From Comamonas sp. lk (GTDB taxonomy: Bacteria; Pseudomonadota; Gammaproteobacteria; Burkholderiales; Burkholderiaceae_C): 64,000 nucleotides of DNA. Below, in pieces: positions 50,919 through 59,488 of the stretch. Each line of letters opens with the position of its first letter. The first letter of the stretch is position 1. A model generated the notes under the pieces. The model did no database searches, was not told the origin of the DNA, and worked only from the letters and a program-made list of their open reading frames with translations. Both the position numbers and the translations under genes were made by a program. The DNA lies in NCBI GenBank assembly GCA_945860595.1, contig CAMAQV010000001.1, forward strand, positions 124,001 to 188,000. The letters run 5' to 3'.

Positions 50919-51737
50919 ATGAAAAAAACCTCCCGGACAGAAGTGATTGGTATTGCCAGCGGAAAAGGCGGCGTGGGGAAAACCACGGTGGCTGTGAACC
51001 TGGCCATAGCCCTGCAAAAGTCGGGACACCGGGTGATGCTGTTTGACGCCGACCTGGGCCTGGCCAACTCGCAAATCGCCCTGGGTTGCGCCTGCCCCTA
51101 CAACCTGACCCATTTCATGAGCGGGCAAAAAACCCTGCAAGAAATCACGGTCACCTCGCGCCACGGCGTGCGCCTGATCCCGGGTGCTTCGGGCGTCAAA
51201 GAAATGGCTGCGCTCAGCCAGGTGCAGGCCTCGCGCATCGTCCAGGCCTTCAGCGCGCTGGAAGACGAAATTGATTACCTGATTGTGGACATGGCTGCGG
51301 GCATATCACCGTCGGTGCTCGCGTTTATGGCGGCCTGCCAACGGCGCTACATCGTCGTGCGCGATGACCCCTCCTCGATTGCAGACGCCTACGGAACCAT
51401 CAAGGTGCTGATCCAGGATTACGACCTCAACGAGATCTACATCATCCCCAACGCCGTGGCCAGCCAGGCCGAGGGGCAGAACCTGTTTCGCCGCATCAAC
51501 CAGGTCTGCGCGCAGTTTCTGAACTACACCACGCACTACCTGGGTTCCATCGAACACGACGACCAAATCCTGGCGGCCCACAAAAAATACGAGCCGGTCA
51601 TGGAATTCGCCCCGGGCAGCAACAGTGCACGTGACTTCAAGCGTCTTGCCAAGTCGATCGCCCAAATGCCGCCCACAGGAACGGTTTCCGGCGGCATGCA
51701 GTTTTTTGTGGAGCGCCTGGTGCGTTTCCAGGCCTGA
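50919..51737 (+). CDS. flhG: MinD-like flagellar number regulator FlhG
   Basis: FlhG (FleN, 272 residues), a MinD/ParA-type ATPase limiting flagellar number. Deviant Walker A GKGGVGKTT at 15 to 23, DADLGLANSQIALG, and VDMAAGISPSVLAFM are diagnostic. In Pseudomonas the homologue restrains FleQ; the sigma-54 activator in this window is an obvious target to suspect. fliA follows after 8 bases. Confidence 0.95.
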   Translation: MKKTSRTEVIGIASGKGGVGKTTVAVNLAIALQKSGHRVMLFDADLGLANSQIALGCACPYNLTHFMSGQKTLQEITVTSRHGVRLIPGASGVKEMAALSQVQASRIVQAFSALEDEIDYLIVDMAAGISPSVLAFMAACQRRYIVVRDDPSSIADAYGTIKVLIQDYDLNEIYIIPNAVASQAEGQNLFRRINQVCAQFLNYTTHYLGSIEHDDQILAAHKKYEPVMEFAPGSNSARDFKRLAKSIAQMPPTGTVSGGMQFFVERLVRFQA

Positions 51738-51745
51738 GGACCGCA

Positions 51746-52495
51746 ATGGCCACCTCCACCCGTCTCTACGAACAGGTCAGCGACAACAGCGAGGCGCTGG
51801 TCATGGCGCACCTGGGCCTGGTCAAGCGGGTGGCTTTGCATCTGAAAGTGCGTATACCGCCCTTCATGGAGCTCGACGAGCTGATTCAGGTCGGCATGAT
51901 CGGCCTGCTGGAGGCGGCGCGCGCATTCAACCCGGACAAAGGGGTGGACTTCGAGAACTTCGCCCTGAGCCGGGTGCGCGGAGCGATTCTGGACGAGGTG
52001 CGCCAACTGTCCTACCTGCCGCGCTCCGCCGTGGCCTTCAACAAGTCGGAGAGCCGCGCCACTGACGCCCTGGCCACCGAGCTGGGCCGAGCACCCACCC
52101 AGCTGGAGCTGGCGGAGCATCTGGGCGACGATATCGAGTCCTTCCACAAGAAGCGCGGCAACGCCAGCCGGTTTGAAACCTTTTCCATGGAAGTGGTCGC
52201 CGACGAAGTCATGGGCATAGCCGACGAGCGAGACCGCCAGCCGGAAGCCATCGTCGAGCATGCCGACTTCATGCGCGCCGTGACCCAGGCCATCGCCGAG
52301 CTGCCCGAGCGCGAGCAACTCTTGATGCAACTTTATTACGTGGAAGAGCTCAATCTGAAAGAGATCGGCGAAACCGTGGGCGTCACGGAATCGCGGGTCA
52401 GCCAGTTGCTGACCGCCACGGTCAAGAAGTTGCGTACCAGCCTGAATATTGACGCGCCCCCCAAAACGCCCAAAGCCCGGGCCCTGACCAGCTAA
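51746..52495 (+). CDS. fliA: Flagellar sigma factor FliA (sigma-28)
   Basis: FliA (249 residues): region 2 (HLGLVKRVALHLKVRIPPFM, DELIQVGMIGLLEAARAF), region 3 (LGRAPTQLELAEHLGDD) and region 4 (LPEREQLLMQLYYVEELNLK, GETVGVTESRVSQLL). GAGGA precedes the ATG. It recognises the TCAAGTTT-N11-GCCGAT elements seen here and is inhibited by FlgM. Confidence 0.97.
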   Translation: MATSTRLYEQVSDNSEALVMAHLGLVKRVALHLKVRIPPFMELDELIQVGMIGLLEAARAFNPDKGVDFENFALSRVRGAILDEVRQLSYLPRSAVAFNKSESRATDALATELGRAPTQLELAEHLGDDIESFHKKRGNASRFETFSMEVVADEVMGIADERDRQPEAIVEHADFMRAVTQAIAELPEREQLLMQLYYVEELNLKEIGETVGVTESRVSQLLTATVKKLRTSLNIDAPPKTPKARALTS

Positions 52496-52537
52496 AGACC
52501 ATGGACGACACTCGCATTACTTCCTTACTCGAAACAC

Positions 52538-52564
52538 TCAAGTTTCCCGAAGGTGCGCCGATAC
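52538..52564 (+). promoter_or_regulatory. Sigma-28 promoter of fliS
   Basis: Plus strand TCAAGTTT-N11-GCCGATAC, the best FliA match in the window. It lies inside the open frame that precedes the fliS ATG at 52600. Confidence 0.9.
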
Positions 52565-52599
52565 CTAGTGGGCATACCAACCCACTCGGAGAAAATATC

Positions 52600-53016
52600 A
52601 TGCGCATGAACTTCAAAGCAATGGAATCGTACGGAGCCGATAACGTAGCATCGCAGGCTTCTGTGGCCAACAACGTGGCACTGATCCAGATGCTGTTTGA
52701 CGGATTGCTGGAAAATCTTGCTGCCGCTAAAGGGCACATGGAACGTGGTGCCATTATGGAAAAAGGAAACTGCATTTCGCGCGCCGGACGCATTGTGGTT
52801 GGATTACAAGGTTCGTTGGATTTCGAAAAAGGTGGCGATCTGGCCCGCAACCTCAATGATCTCTACAGCTACGTAACACGCCGCTTGATCCATGCGAACG
52901 CGCGCAATGATGCCGCAGCACTGGATGAGGTGCGCAGTCTGATGGACGAAATCAGCCAGGCATGGCGCGAAGTGCCTGCCTTGCTGCCCGTCCAGAAAGA
53001 CTTCAACTGGCATTGA
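52600..53016 (+). CDS. fliS: Flagellin export chaperone FliS
   Basis: FliS (138 residues) binds the C-terminus of flagellin and prevents premature polymerisation. Family segments: ALIQMLFDGLLENLAAAKGH, the helix with CISRAGRIVVGLQGSLDF, and LYSYVTRRLIHANARND. The open frame begins at 52501, but that ATG would lie upstream of the sigma-28 promoter. CGGAGA sits 8 bases before the ATG at 52600, giving the normal family length. It is separated from fliD by 46 kb, and no fliT is nearby. Confidence 0.93.
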   Translation: MRMNFKAMESYGADNVASQASVANNVALIQMLFDGLLENLAAAKGHMERGAIMEKGNCISRAGRIVVGLQGSLDFEKGGDLARNLNDLYSYVTRRLIHANARNDAAALDEVRSLMDEISQAWREVPALLPVQKDFNWH

Positions 53017-53063
53017 GTTAGTTAGGTGGGTCAGCTCCGGCTGGCCCTGTGTGAAGAGGTCAA

Positions 53064-53090
53064 AGCGCCTGCGCGTCACGCACAGGCGCT
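53064..53090 (+). terminator. Hairpin between fliS and motA
   Basis: AGCGCCTGCG pairs with CGC(AC)AGGCGCT, a 10-bp stem with a 2-base bulge, followed by a C-rich stretch and TTTT. Possibly a partial terminator after fliS. Confidence 0.45.
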
Positions 53091-53112
53091 CGCCCCGTTT
53101 TAGGAAGCACAT

Positions 53113-53976
53113 ATGGGTGGAATTCTTGGACTAGTTGTTTTGAACGCAGCCCTATTTGGTAGCTACCTGGCGGGCGGTGGAACCCTGGGGACCTTTATCC
53201 ACGCGGCACCTATTGAGGGCACGGCTATTTTGGGCGCCGGCATCGGCGGCATGCTGATCGGGAACAGCATGGGCACGTTCAAAGCCGCGTTTGCTGGCAT
53301 CGCACGTACCTTCAAAGGGTCCAAGTACCACAAGGAAGATTACCTCAACACCATCTTCTGCGTCTCCAAGGTCATGAAGACGCTCAAAAGCGAAGGCGCT
53401 GTGGCGCTGGAAGCCCATATCGAAGCGCCTGAGTCCAGCGCCATCTTCAGCGAATACCCCAAGATCCTGCACGACCACGCGCTCTTGCACCTGATCTGCG
53501 ACACCGTGCGTCTGATGGTGGTTTCGCAAGGGACGCTGAGCCCCATGGCAGTCGAAGAAGTCATGGACAACGCCATCAAAGCCCATCACCACGACGAACT
53601 GAAAGCCTCGACAGCCATCGGCACGCTCGCCGGCGCCTTGCCTGCGCTGGGAATTGTGGCCTGTGTGATGGGTGTGGTGAAGACCATGGACGCGATTGAC
53701 CAACCTCCGGCGATTCTGGGTGGCCTGGTGGGCTCGGCGCTGGTGGGAACTTTCATCGGGGTGTATTTGGCCTACGGAATGTTTGAACCCTTTGCCAAGC
53801 GCCTGGAAGAAATCATCAACGACGAAGCCGCCATGTACGGCGTGGTCAAGCAAATCATCATTGGCACCATGCACGGCCACCCCATGCCCCTGATTCTGGA
53901 AGGCGCGCGCGTCTGTATCAGCCACCACAACCAGCCCAGCTTTGCCGAAGTGTTTGACGGTCTGCGCGGCAAGTAA
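53113..53976 (+). CDS. motA: Stator protein MotA
   Basis: MotA (287 residues), four membrane helices (starting LGLVVLNAALFGSYLAGGG), with the cytoplasmic loop including the FEGYLNTIF-like KEDYLNTIFCVSKVMKTL region. C-terminal helices: GALPALGIVACVMGVVKTMD and ALVGTFIGVYLAYGMFEP. AGGA precedes the ATG. It is of the proton-type MotA length class and 2 bases ahead of motB. Confidence 0.96.
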   Translation: MGGILGLVVLNAALFGSYLAGGGTLGTFIHAAPIEGTAILGAGIGGMLIGNSMGTFKAAFAGIARTFKGSKYHKEDYLNTIFCVSKVMKTLKSEGAVALEAHIEAPESSAIFSEYPKILHDHALLHLICDTVRLMVVSQGTLSPMAVEEVMDNAIKAHHHDELKASTAIGTLAGALPALGIVACVMGVVKTMDAIDQPPAILGGLVGSALVGTFIGVYLAYGMFEPFAKRLEEIINDEAAMYGVVKQIIIGTMHGHPMPLILEGARVCISHHNQPSFAEVFDGLRGK

Positions 53977-53978
53977 AC

Positions 53979-54980
53979 ATGGCGACTGCAGAGAAGGCAC
54001 CGGAAGAAGAAGCGGTCCCGGCGGGCGCGGAAGCGGCCGGCCCGTCCGACGCGGAAGCGCCGGAGGACGACGCGCCCTTAGCGCCCATCATTGTCAAGAA
54101 AATCGAAGGCGGTCATGGCGGCGCGCACGGCGGTGGCTGGAAAATCGCCTTGGCCGACATGATGACGGCGATGATGGCTTTCTTCTTGCTGATGTGGATT
54201 CTGGGTGCGACCAATGACTCGCAGCGCAAAAGTGTGGCCGATTACTTCAAGCCCACCTCGCAAAGCGTGGTCGCCATGGGCCAGTTGGCCGGCTCCAACG
54301 GCATCATGGGCGGACGCTCCATCATCGACCCCGACGGCTTCCCCTACACCGCCAAACAAACTGCGACCCTACAAATGGTTACGCCGCGTTCCGAAGGCGG
54401 CCCCACCGAGAATGATCCCTCGCCCAACAGTGAAAACGACCGCGACAAAGAACGCGACGGCATGAACGACTCGGAGAAGAAAAAAATCGTCGAACAAACC
54501 GATAAAGAGAATTTCGACAAACTGGAAAAAGAGGTGCGCGAGCAGCTTGAGAAAAATCCGAATCTGGAAAAAATACAGGGCCAGGTTCAGTTTGTGCGAG
54601 AAAAAGAAGGCCTGCGCATCGAAATCATCGACAAAGCCGACTTTTCTATGTTCGGGCTAGGCACATCGCAAATGCAGGGCGGAGCCCAGGAACTGATCAC
54701 GGAGGTGGCCAAATCACTGGCCGGCATGAACAACAAAATTGCCGTGCGCGGCCACACGGACAGCCTGGGCTTTGCCAAGCAGGGTGCGCGTAACAACTGG
54801 TCGCTTTCGGCCGAGCGGGCTGAAGCCACACGCGCAATGTTCGAGAAAAAAGGCATCAAACCGGATCGTTTCGCCCAGATTGAGGGGGTGGCCGATACCA
54901 TGCCCTACAACAACAACGACCCCAAAGACCCGCGCAACCGGCGCATCAGCGTAACCGTGAAGTACCGTGACGGGGAATAA
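53979..54980 (+). CDS. motB: Stator protein MotB
   Basis: MotB (333 residues). An acidic 50-residue N-terminal extension precedes the single transmembrane helix with the ion-binding Asp60 (ALADMMTAMMAFF). The periplasmic part has the OmpA-type peptidoglycan-binding domain (IAVRGHTDSLGF; NWSLSAERAEATRAMF; NRRISVTVKY). It overlaps the next gene by 14 bases. The proton-type context is inferred from the sequence around Asp60. Confidence 0.96.
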   Translation: MATAEKAPEEEAVPAGAEAAGPSDAEAPEDDAPLAPIIVKKIEGGHGGAHGGGWKIALADMMTAMMAFFLLMWILGATNDSQRKSVADYFKPTSQSVVAMGQLAGSNGIMGGRSIIDPDGFPYTAKQTATLQMVTPRSEGGPTENDPSPNSENDRDKERDGMNDSEKKKIVEQTDKENFDKLEKEVREQLEKNPNLEKIQGQVQFVREKEGLRIEIIDKADFSMFGLGTSQMQGGAQELITEVAKSLAGMNNKIAVRGHTDSLGFAKQGARNNWSLSAERAEATRAMFEKKGIKPDRFAQIEGVADTMPYNNNDPKDPRNRRISVTVKYRDGE

Positions 54981-55656
54981 ATCGCCTGCAGCCTCCGTGG
55001 TTTTCACGCTCGATGTGCCCGATGGTGCAGGCACCGTCTTGCAGCCATCCTCCACCGATATCGTCTTTCTGCTGCTGGTGGGCGTGATGCTGGCTGCAGT
55101 CGGGCTCGTGGGCTGGCACGACTACGACGACGCGCGACGGGAATTTGCCGCCGCCAGTCATGCCCGAGTCTGGGCCCAGTGGCTGTCTGAAGCCGGCCCC
55201 CAACGTGGAAGATCCAATTTCCATCCCCAGGCATGCGCCCTGGCGACCGTGAAAGAGGAACAACCGCCCCTGGCCATCATGCTGGAAGGAAGCGGGCGGG
55301 AGCTGCTTATCCGCACCGAGTCCGGTCAAGGCGGTGACGCACCGGCGCAAACGCCGTCTGACGGCAGTTGGCGTGCCTGCGAGCAGGCATTGCGCGAAGG
55401 CCGCGGTGCCTTGGCTGGTCTGCGTAACGCCTACTCGGGCGAAAGCCAGGCCAGCACCGTGCGGTGCGATACCGCCGACCCGAAAACTGCCGGCGCAGTG
55501 CTGCTGGAGAAAGCCAAGCCCTCGCTCACCGAGCCCCGCCCCCTGCAGTTTTCGCCGCTGACCCCGGATGACCTGGTGCAAACGCCCCTCAAGCTGCGGG
55601 TTGCGGTGTGCGACCGCTGGGGCCACACCCGGCATGTCGCCGACGTCGACTTTTAG
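54967..55656 (+). CDS. Single-pass membrane protein downstream of motB, unrecognised
   Basis: Protein of 229 residues starting at a GTG inside the motB end (14-base overlap). A short cytoplasmic head (30 residues), one transmembrane helix at about 32 to 50 (VFLLLVGVMLAAVGLVGW), then a periplasmic domain with three Cys residues, an Ala/Arg-rich helical start and a C-terminal CDRWGHTRHV segment. No family is recognised. Its coupling to motB and the following gene suggests a stator-linked or envelope role. Confidence 0.8.
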   Translation: MTGNKSPAASVVFTLDVPDGAGTVLQPSSTDIVFLLLVGVMLAAVGLVGWHDYDDARREFAAASHARVWAQWLSEAGPQRGRSNFHPQACALATVKEEQPPLAIMLEGSGRELLIRTESGQGGDAPAQTPSDGSWRACEQALREGRGALAGLRNAYSGESQASTVRCDTADPKTAGAVLLEKAKPSLTEPRPLQFSPLTPDDLVQTPLKLRVAVCDRWGHTRHVADVDF

Positions 55657-55660
55657 AGCC

Positions 55661-56785
55661 ATGAATAGTCCGTCCACCCTGCTTGCTGCTGCGCCCAATA
55701 CTGCTCAGCAGGAACCGGTCACCCAGCGAACCTGGCGCAAACAATTGCATACGATGCTGTTTGCCAACCCGGGGCAGGTGCCGGCAGCGCGATCCTTGCG
55801 CGTCTTGCTGTGCATCTGTGCGGCCGTGTCCATCTTTTTGTACACCGTAGATGCGGTACGCGGCCCATCGGGCATGGCACCCGAGCCGCTGCTGTTTTTG
55901 CTGCACGCGATCACCACCGGCGTTTTTTGTACGGACTACCTGGCGCGCCTGTATGGCTGCGTGGAAGACCCGCAAGACCCGCGCGCCGGCGCCCGCCGCT
56001 GGGAATGTATGCGCAAGCCCGACATGCTGCTGGAACTGGCGACGCTGGCCCCGTTTTTTATTAGCTTCTGGCTACCGCTCACCATGGACTTGCGCTTTTT
56101 GCGCGGAATCCGCTTTTTACACCTGATCCCGTCGCGCCGACTGGCGCAATCCCAGGCACAGTTGCTGCGACTGTCCGGGCGGATGTGGCCGGTCACTCTG
56201 GCGTTGGCGCTGGCATTGGGTGCCATTGCTTTGACGCTGTACGGCGCCATGCAGGCCTTGGGCGGCACACCTTCCTGGGATCCCGCCGCCGGTGGGGCAC
56301 TCGCCGCACACGGATTGGGCTCTTGGAGCACGCCTGCAGCGGCCACCATCGTTTTCATCGTACTGCTGCTGCTCATGCTGTTTGCGGGCCTTTTGCTGGG
56401 ACAAAACAACAACGCACCGGGCCTGGACAGCAGCGTATACACGCCGGGCACGGCGCAACCCAACCCCAGCGAAACCGCAGGGCAATTCGCCCTGCAAGTA
56501 CTCAACCCGAGCTACATCCTGGGCAAACCGGACCAGGCAGTGGCCCAGTTTGAGGTGTTGCTGGCACAGGTGCGTTATCTCGGCGTACTGACAGACCACG
56601 CACAGTTCGAAGCACTGGCCCATGAAGGTCGGCTTAACAGCGCGGACTACGCCTTGTGGCGCCACATCCAGGGCTATCCGCTACACCCCCTGCAAGGCGG
56701 TTACGGTGCGCCATGGCGGGTGCGCTACTCGCAGCCCTTGTACAAGCTCTTTACGCAGGCTTCGACCCAGCGGTCGGAGTCCTGA
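55661..56785 (+). CDS. Voltage-sensor-like six-helix membrane protein without a selectivity filter
   Basis: Protein of 374 residues with six probable membrane helices. The second has FCTDYLARL, the third follows RKPDMLLELA, and the fourth carries Arg at regular spacing (DLRFLRGIRFLHLIPSRR, 143 to 160), as in voltage-sensor domains of K+ channels. Helices 5 and 6 flank a loop (about 200 to 226), but the TVGYGD filter is missing; the loop reads GGTPSW...AHGLGSWS. A cytoplasmic tail of 125 residues follows. The start ATG 55661 is 4 bases after the previous stop. Its 3' end overlaps the convergent Sel1 gene by 61 bases. Function unknown. Confidence 0.8.
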   Translation: MNSPSTLLAAAPNTAQQEPVTQRTWRKQLHTMLFANPGQVPAARSLRVLLCICAAVSIFLYTVDAVRGPSGMAPEPLLFLLHAITTGVFCTDYLARLYGCVEDPQDPRAGARRWECMRKPDMLLELATLAPFFISFWLPLTMDLRFLRGIRFLHLIPSRRLAQSQAQLLRLSGRMWPVTLALALALGAIALTLYGAMQALGGTPSWDPAAGGALAAHGLGSWSTPAAATIVFIVLLLLMLFAGLLLGQNNNAPGLDSSVYTPGTAQPNPSETAGQFALQVLNPSYILGKPDQAVAQFEVLLAQVRYLGVLTDHAQFEALAHEGRLNSADYALWRHIQGYPLHPLQGGYGAPWRVRYSQPLYKLFTQASTQRSES

Positions 56786-57213
56786 ATCACTTTGGCGTCA
56801 AGTTTGGCCGCCATACGCTTGCGGTCCTTATAGGCGTCCGGGTGACCTGCGGCGTCGGCAAGTCCGTACCAGCGATGCGCCAAAACCGGGTTTTTTTCAA
56901 ACCCATGGCCTTTTTCATACATGTAGCCCAGCTTGTAATGGGCTTTGGCCACCCCTTGGGCAGCTGCCATGCGAAGCAAGCGAATCGCCTCCGGGTAATT
57001 CAGCGGGACGCCTTGGCCAAAGGCATACATCTCTCCCAGCAGCGACTGCGCGTTGGGGTTACCCGCTTCAGCCACATTGCGCCATTTTTTGACCGCAGCG
57101 GGGAAATCGCGGCGCTGGTAGTCGGCGTAACCGTCCTCCCAGTCACCCGCCCCGGCGCCACCCGCCAGGAAACAGACCAGCCAACCGGCACTGCACACAC
57201 GTTTCACGGACAT
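56725..57213 (-). CDS. Secreted Sel1-repeat protein
   Basis: Protein of 162 residues with a signal peptide (MSVKRVCSAGWLVCFLAGGAG) and about three Sel1 repeats (AQSLLGEMYAFGQGV; AHYKLGYMYEKGHGF; HRWYGLADAAGH). Probably periplasmic. The last 61 bases lie opposite the end of the voltage-sensor-like gene. AAGG precedes the ATG. Unlike the larger Sel1 proteins of this island, it is exported. Confidence 0.85.
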   Translation of the reverse strand: MSVKRVCSAGWLVCFLAGGAGAGDWEDGYADYQRRDFPAAVKKWRNVAEAGNPNAQSLLGEMYAFGQGVPLNYPEAIRLLRMAAAQGVAKAHYKLGYMYEKGHGFEKNPVLAHRWYGLADAAGHPDAYKDRKRMAAKLDAKVIQDSDRWVEACVKSLYKGCE

Positions 57214-57314
57214 AAGACCAACCTTGTGAACAAAAACAACATGGCATCACCCCGCAGCAGCCGTTTGACGCACGGGACCGAATCATTGTAGGTCCGCAGC
57301 GCATCCCCTGTGGT

Positions 57315-58580
57315 CTAGGCGATGTCCAGCACGCGTGCAATGGCTGCCTCGCGGGCCTGTGCAACCACTGCGCCGATCGCGGCACCCTGGGTACCGTCTG
57401 CGATGGCCCGGGCGGCAAGCGCATCGGTCGCCACCGCGCGCGCTGCCTCCAATGCCTGCAGCAGCAGCCGCGCCTGCGGGTAGGGACTGTCCTCCCACTT
57501 CAAGCGACCCCGGGCATCGCAGGTACAAGCCTGCAAAACCCGCGTGAAACGTGCCGGTTGGCGCAGGGCATCACAGCGCTCCAGCAGGCGCAGGAGCGCG
57601 GCGGCCCCCAACTCGGCACTGCGGTGGATGTTGCCGTGTTCCCGCGCCACCACGTCGGCTAGCTCGGCGCAGGCCGTGGGCACGCGCAGGCGCCGGGCGA
57701 CCTGGCGGGCAAGCTGCACGCTGCGCCCCTCATGGCCGATGTGGCGCGGCAGCAGAGCCTGCTGCGTGCTGGCTTTGCCCAGGTCATGCATCAGACAGGC
57801 CCAGCGCACATCCAGCGGTGCGGCCGCCACAGCGGCTTCCCGCAGCACCATCATCACGTGCACACCCGTGTCGATTTCGGGGTGGTGCTCGGCACTTTGC
57901 GGCACGCCCCACATGGCGTCGACTTCAGGCAGCAGGGACTGCAAAGCGCCGCAGGCCCGCAGCGACTCAAACATGCGCTGCGGCTGCGCCTCCATCAAGC
58001 CCGTGGCCAGCTCGGACCAGACCCGCTCGGGAACCAGCGTGCCGACTTCACCGGCATGCACCATCTCGCGCATCAGCGCGGCAGTGGCCGGGGCGGTCTG
58101 AAACTGCGGAAACCGGGCCGCAAAGCGGGCCAGCCGCAGGATGCGCACCGGGTCTTCACGAAAGGCATCCGCGCAGTGGCGCAAGATTCCCGCTTGCAAA
58201 TCCGCCTTGCCGCCCAGCGGATCGATGACCGACTCCGGGTCAAAGCTTCCATCTGGGCGCAAATCGGCTGCGGCAACCGCCATGGCGTTAATGGTCAGAT
58301 CACGCCGCCCCAAATCCTGGTCCAGGGTGACCGACGCGTCAGCATGCACCTCAAAACCCCGGTAACCGGGCGCGGTCTTGCGCTCGGTACGGGCCAGCGC
58401 ATATTCCTCGCGGGTGGTGGGATGCAAAAAAACCGGAAAGTCGCGGCCCACCGGGGTGAATCCCGCGTCCAGCAGCGCCTGCGGCGTGCTGCCCACCACC
58501 ACCCAGTCGCGGTCCTGAACGGGCAGGCCCATCAAGGCATCACGCACGGCACCGCCGACGAGGTAGGTTTGCATCGGCAA
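57315..58580 (-). CDS. cca: tRNA nucleotidyltransferase (CCA-adding enzyme)
   Basis: Cca (421 residues) adds CCA to tRNA 3' ends. Nucleotidyltransferase motif GGAVRD at 9 to 14 with the DRD metal pair at 23 to 25, RRDLTINAMA, and the EDPVRILRLARFAARF segment. A C-terminal HD domain is present (CLMHDLGKA), giving the phosphohydrolase activity of the bacterial multifunctional type. Not linked to flagella. Confidence 0.97.
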   Translation of the reverse strand: MPMQTYLVGGAVRDALMGLPVQDRDWVVVGSTPQALLDAGFTPVGRDFPVFLHPTTREEYALARTERKTAPGYRGFEVHADASVTLDQDLGRRDLTINAMAVAAADLRPDGSFDPESVIDPLGGKADLQAGILRHCADAFREDPVRILRLARFAARFPQFQTAPATAALMREMVHAGEVGTLVPERVWSELATGLMEAQPQRMFESLRACGALQSLLPEVDAMWGVPQSAEHHPEIDTGVHVMMVLREAAVAAAPLDVRWACLMHDLGKASTQQALLPRHIGHEGRSVQLARQVARRLRVPTACAELADVVAREHGNIHRSAELGAAALLRLLERCDALRQPARFTRVLQACTCDARGRLKWEDSPYPQARLLLQALEAARAVATDALAARAIADGTQGAAIGAVVAQAREAAIARVLDIA

Positions 58581-58617
58581 ATTATGGGCCAGGCAGGCGC
58601 GCAGCCGGGCTACGTGT

Positions 58618-59466
58618 TCAGGTGTAGCGTTTGCTGCGCAAATTGTTCTTCATGCTACTGAGCATGGGCTGCACGATGCTGCCGCCAATACGCAAGGCCA
58701 CCGTGGTGGCCAGCACGTCGATGATCAGCAGGTGCAAGAGGCGCGACACCATCGGGCTGTAGCGGTCAAAGCCCTCGGGGTGGTCGGCGCTGAGGTGGAT
58801 CTGTCCGGCACTGGCCAGGGGCGAACCGCTGGCGGTGAGGACGATGGTTGTTGCACCGTTTTTGCGGGCGATGTCGCAGGCGTCCATCAAATCGCGGGTG
58901 CGGCCGGAGTTGCTGATGATCAGTACGCAGTCACCCGCTTGCAGGATAGAGGCGCTCATCACCTGCATATGCCCGTCGCTGTAGGCCGTGCTGTGCAAGC
59001 CCAGCCGGAAAAACTTGTGCTGCGCGTCCTGCGCCACGATGCCGGAGTTGCCAACGCCGAAAAACTGAACCTGCCGCGCGTTCTTGAAGGCAGCAAGCAG
59101 CGCAGCAACCGCCTTGTCAATCTGGTTACTGCTGGCCTCATTGCGGTATTTCAGAAACGCCGCTACGGTGTTATCGATGACCTTGACGAGTACATCTGCC
59201 GTCTTGTCGTCCGCGTCCACACTCCGGTGGATAAAGGGCACGCCCTCATTGACCGTACCGGCCAGCTTTTGCTTGAAATCGGCCAGTCCGTTGTAGCCCA
59301 CGCTGCGGCAAAAACGTACTACGGTGGGCTTGCTCACATGGGCCCGGTCAGCCAGCTGGGCCACCGGCAGCAGGGTGAAGGCCCGGGGGTCGGCTAGGCA
59401 CAGTTTGGCCACACGCTGTTCTGCGGGTGCCAAGGAAGGCAAACAGGCTTGGACACGGTCGAGCAT
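58618..59466 (-). CDS. hexR: RpiR-family regulator HexR
   Basis: HexR (282 residues from the ATG at 59466): RpiR helix-turn-helix (VAQLADRAHVSKPTVVRFCR) and a SIS sugar-phosphate-binding domain (QFFGVGNSGIVAQDAQHKFF; LIISNSGRTRDLMDAC). HexR represses zwf/edd-type sugar genes and senses KDPG. An ATG at 59517 is also possible and would overlap zwf by 29 bases. It lies just after zwf on the same strand. Confidence 0.93.
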   Translation of the reverse strand: MLDRVQACLPSLAPAEQRVAKLCLADPRAFTLLPVAQLADRAHVSKPTVVRFCRSVGYNGLADFKQKLAGTVNEGVPFIHRSVDADDKTADVLVKVIDNTVAAFLKYRNEASSNQIDKAVAALLAAFKNARQVQFFGVGNSGIVAQDAQHKFFRLGLHSTAYSDGHMQVMSASILQAGDCVLIISNSGRTRDLMDACDIARKNGATTIVLTASGSPLASAGQIHLSADHPEGFDRYSPMVSRLLHLLIIDVLATTVALRIGGSIVQPMLSSMKNNLRSKRYT

Positions 59467-59488
59467 GGGCTGTTCGGGTTTGTGGTTT

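Noticed and set aside
52501-52599. N-terminal extension of FliS from the ATG at 52501
   Set aside because: It has no ribosome binding site, lies on the sigma-28 promoter and is not FliS-like.
57214-57314. tRNA or small RNA in the gap between the secreted Sel1 gene and cca
   Set aside because: No cloverleaf or CCA-type end could be drawn; it looks like an ordinary promoter region.
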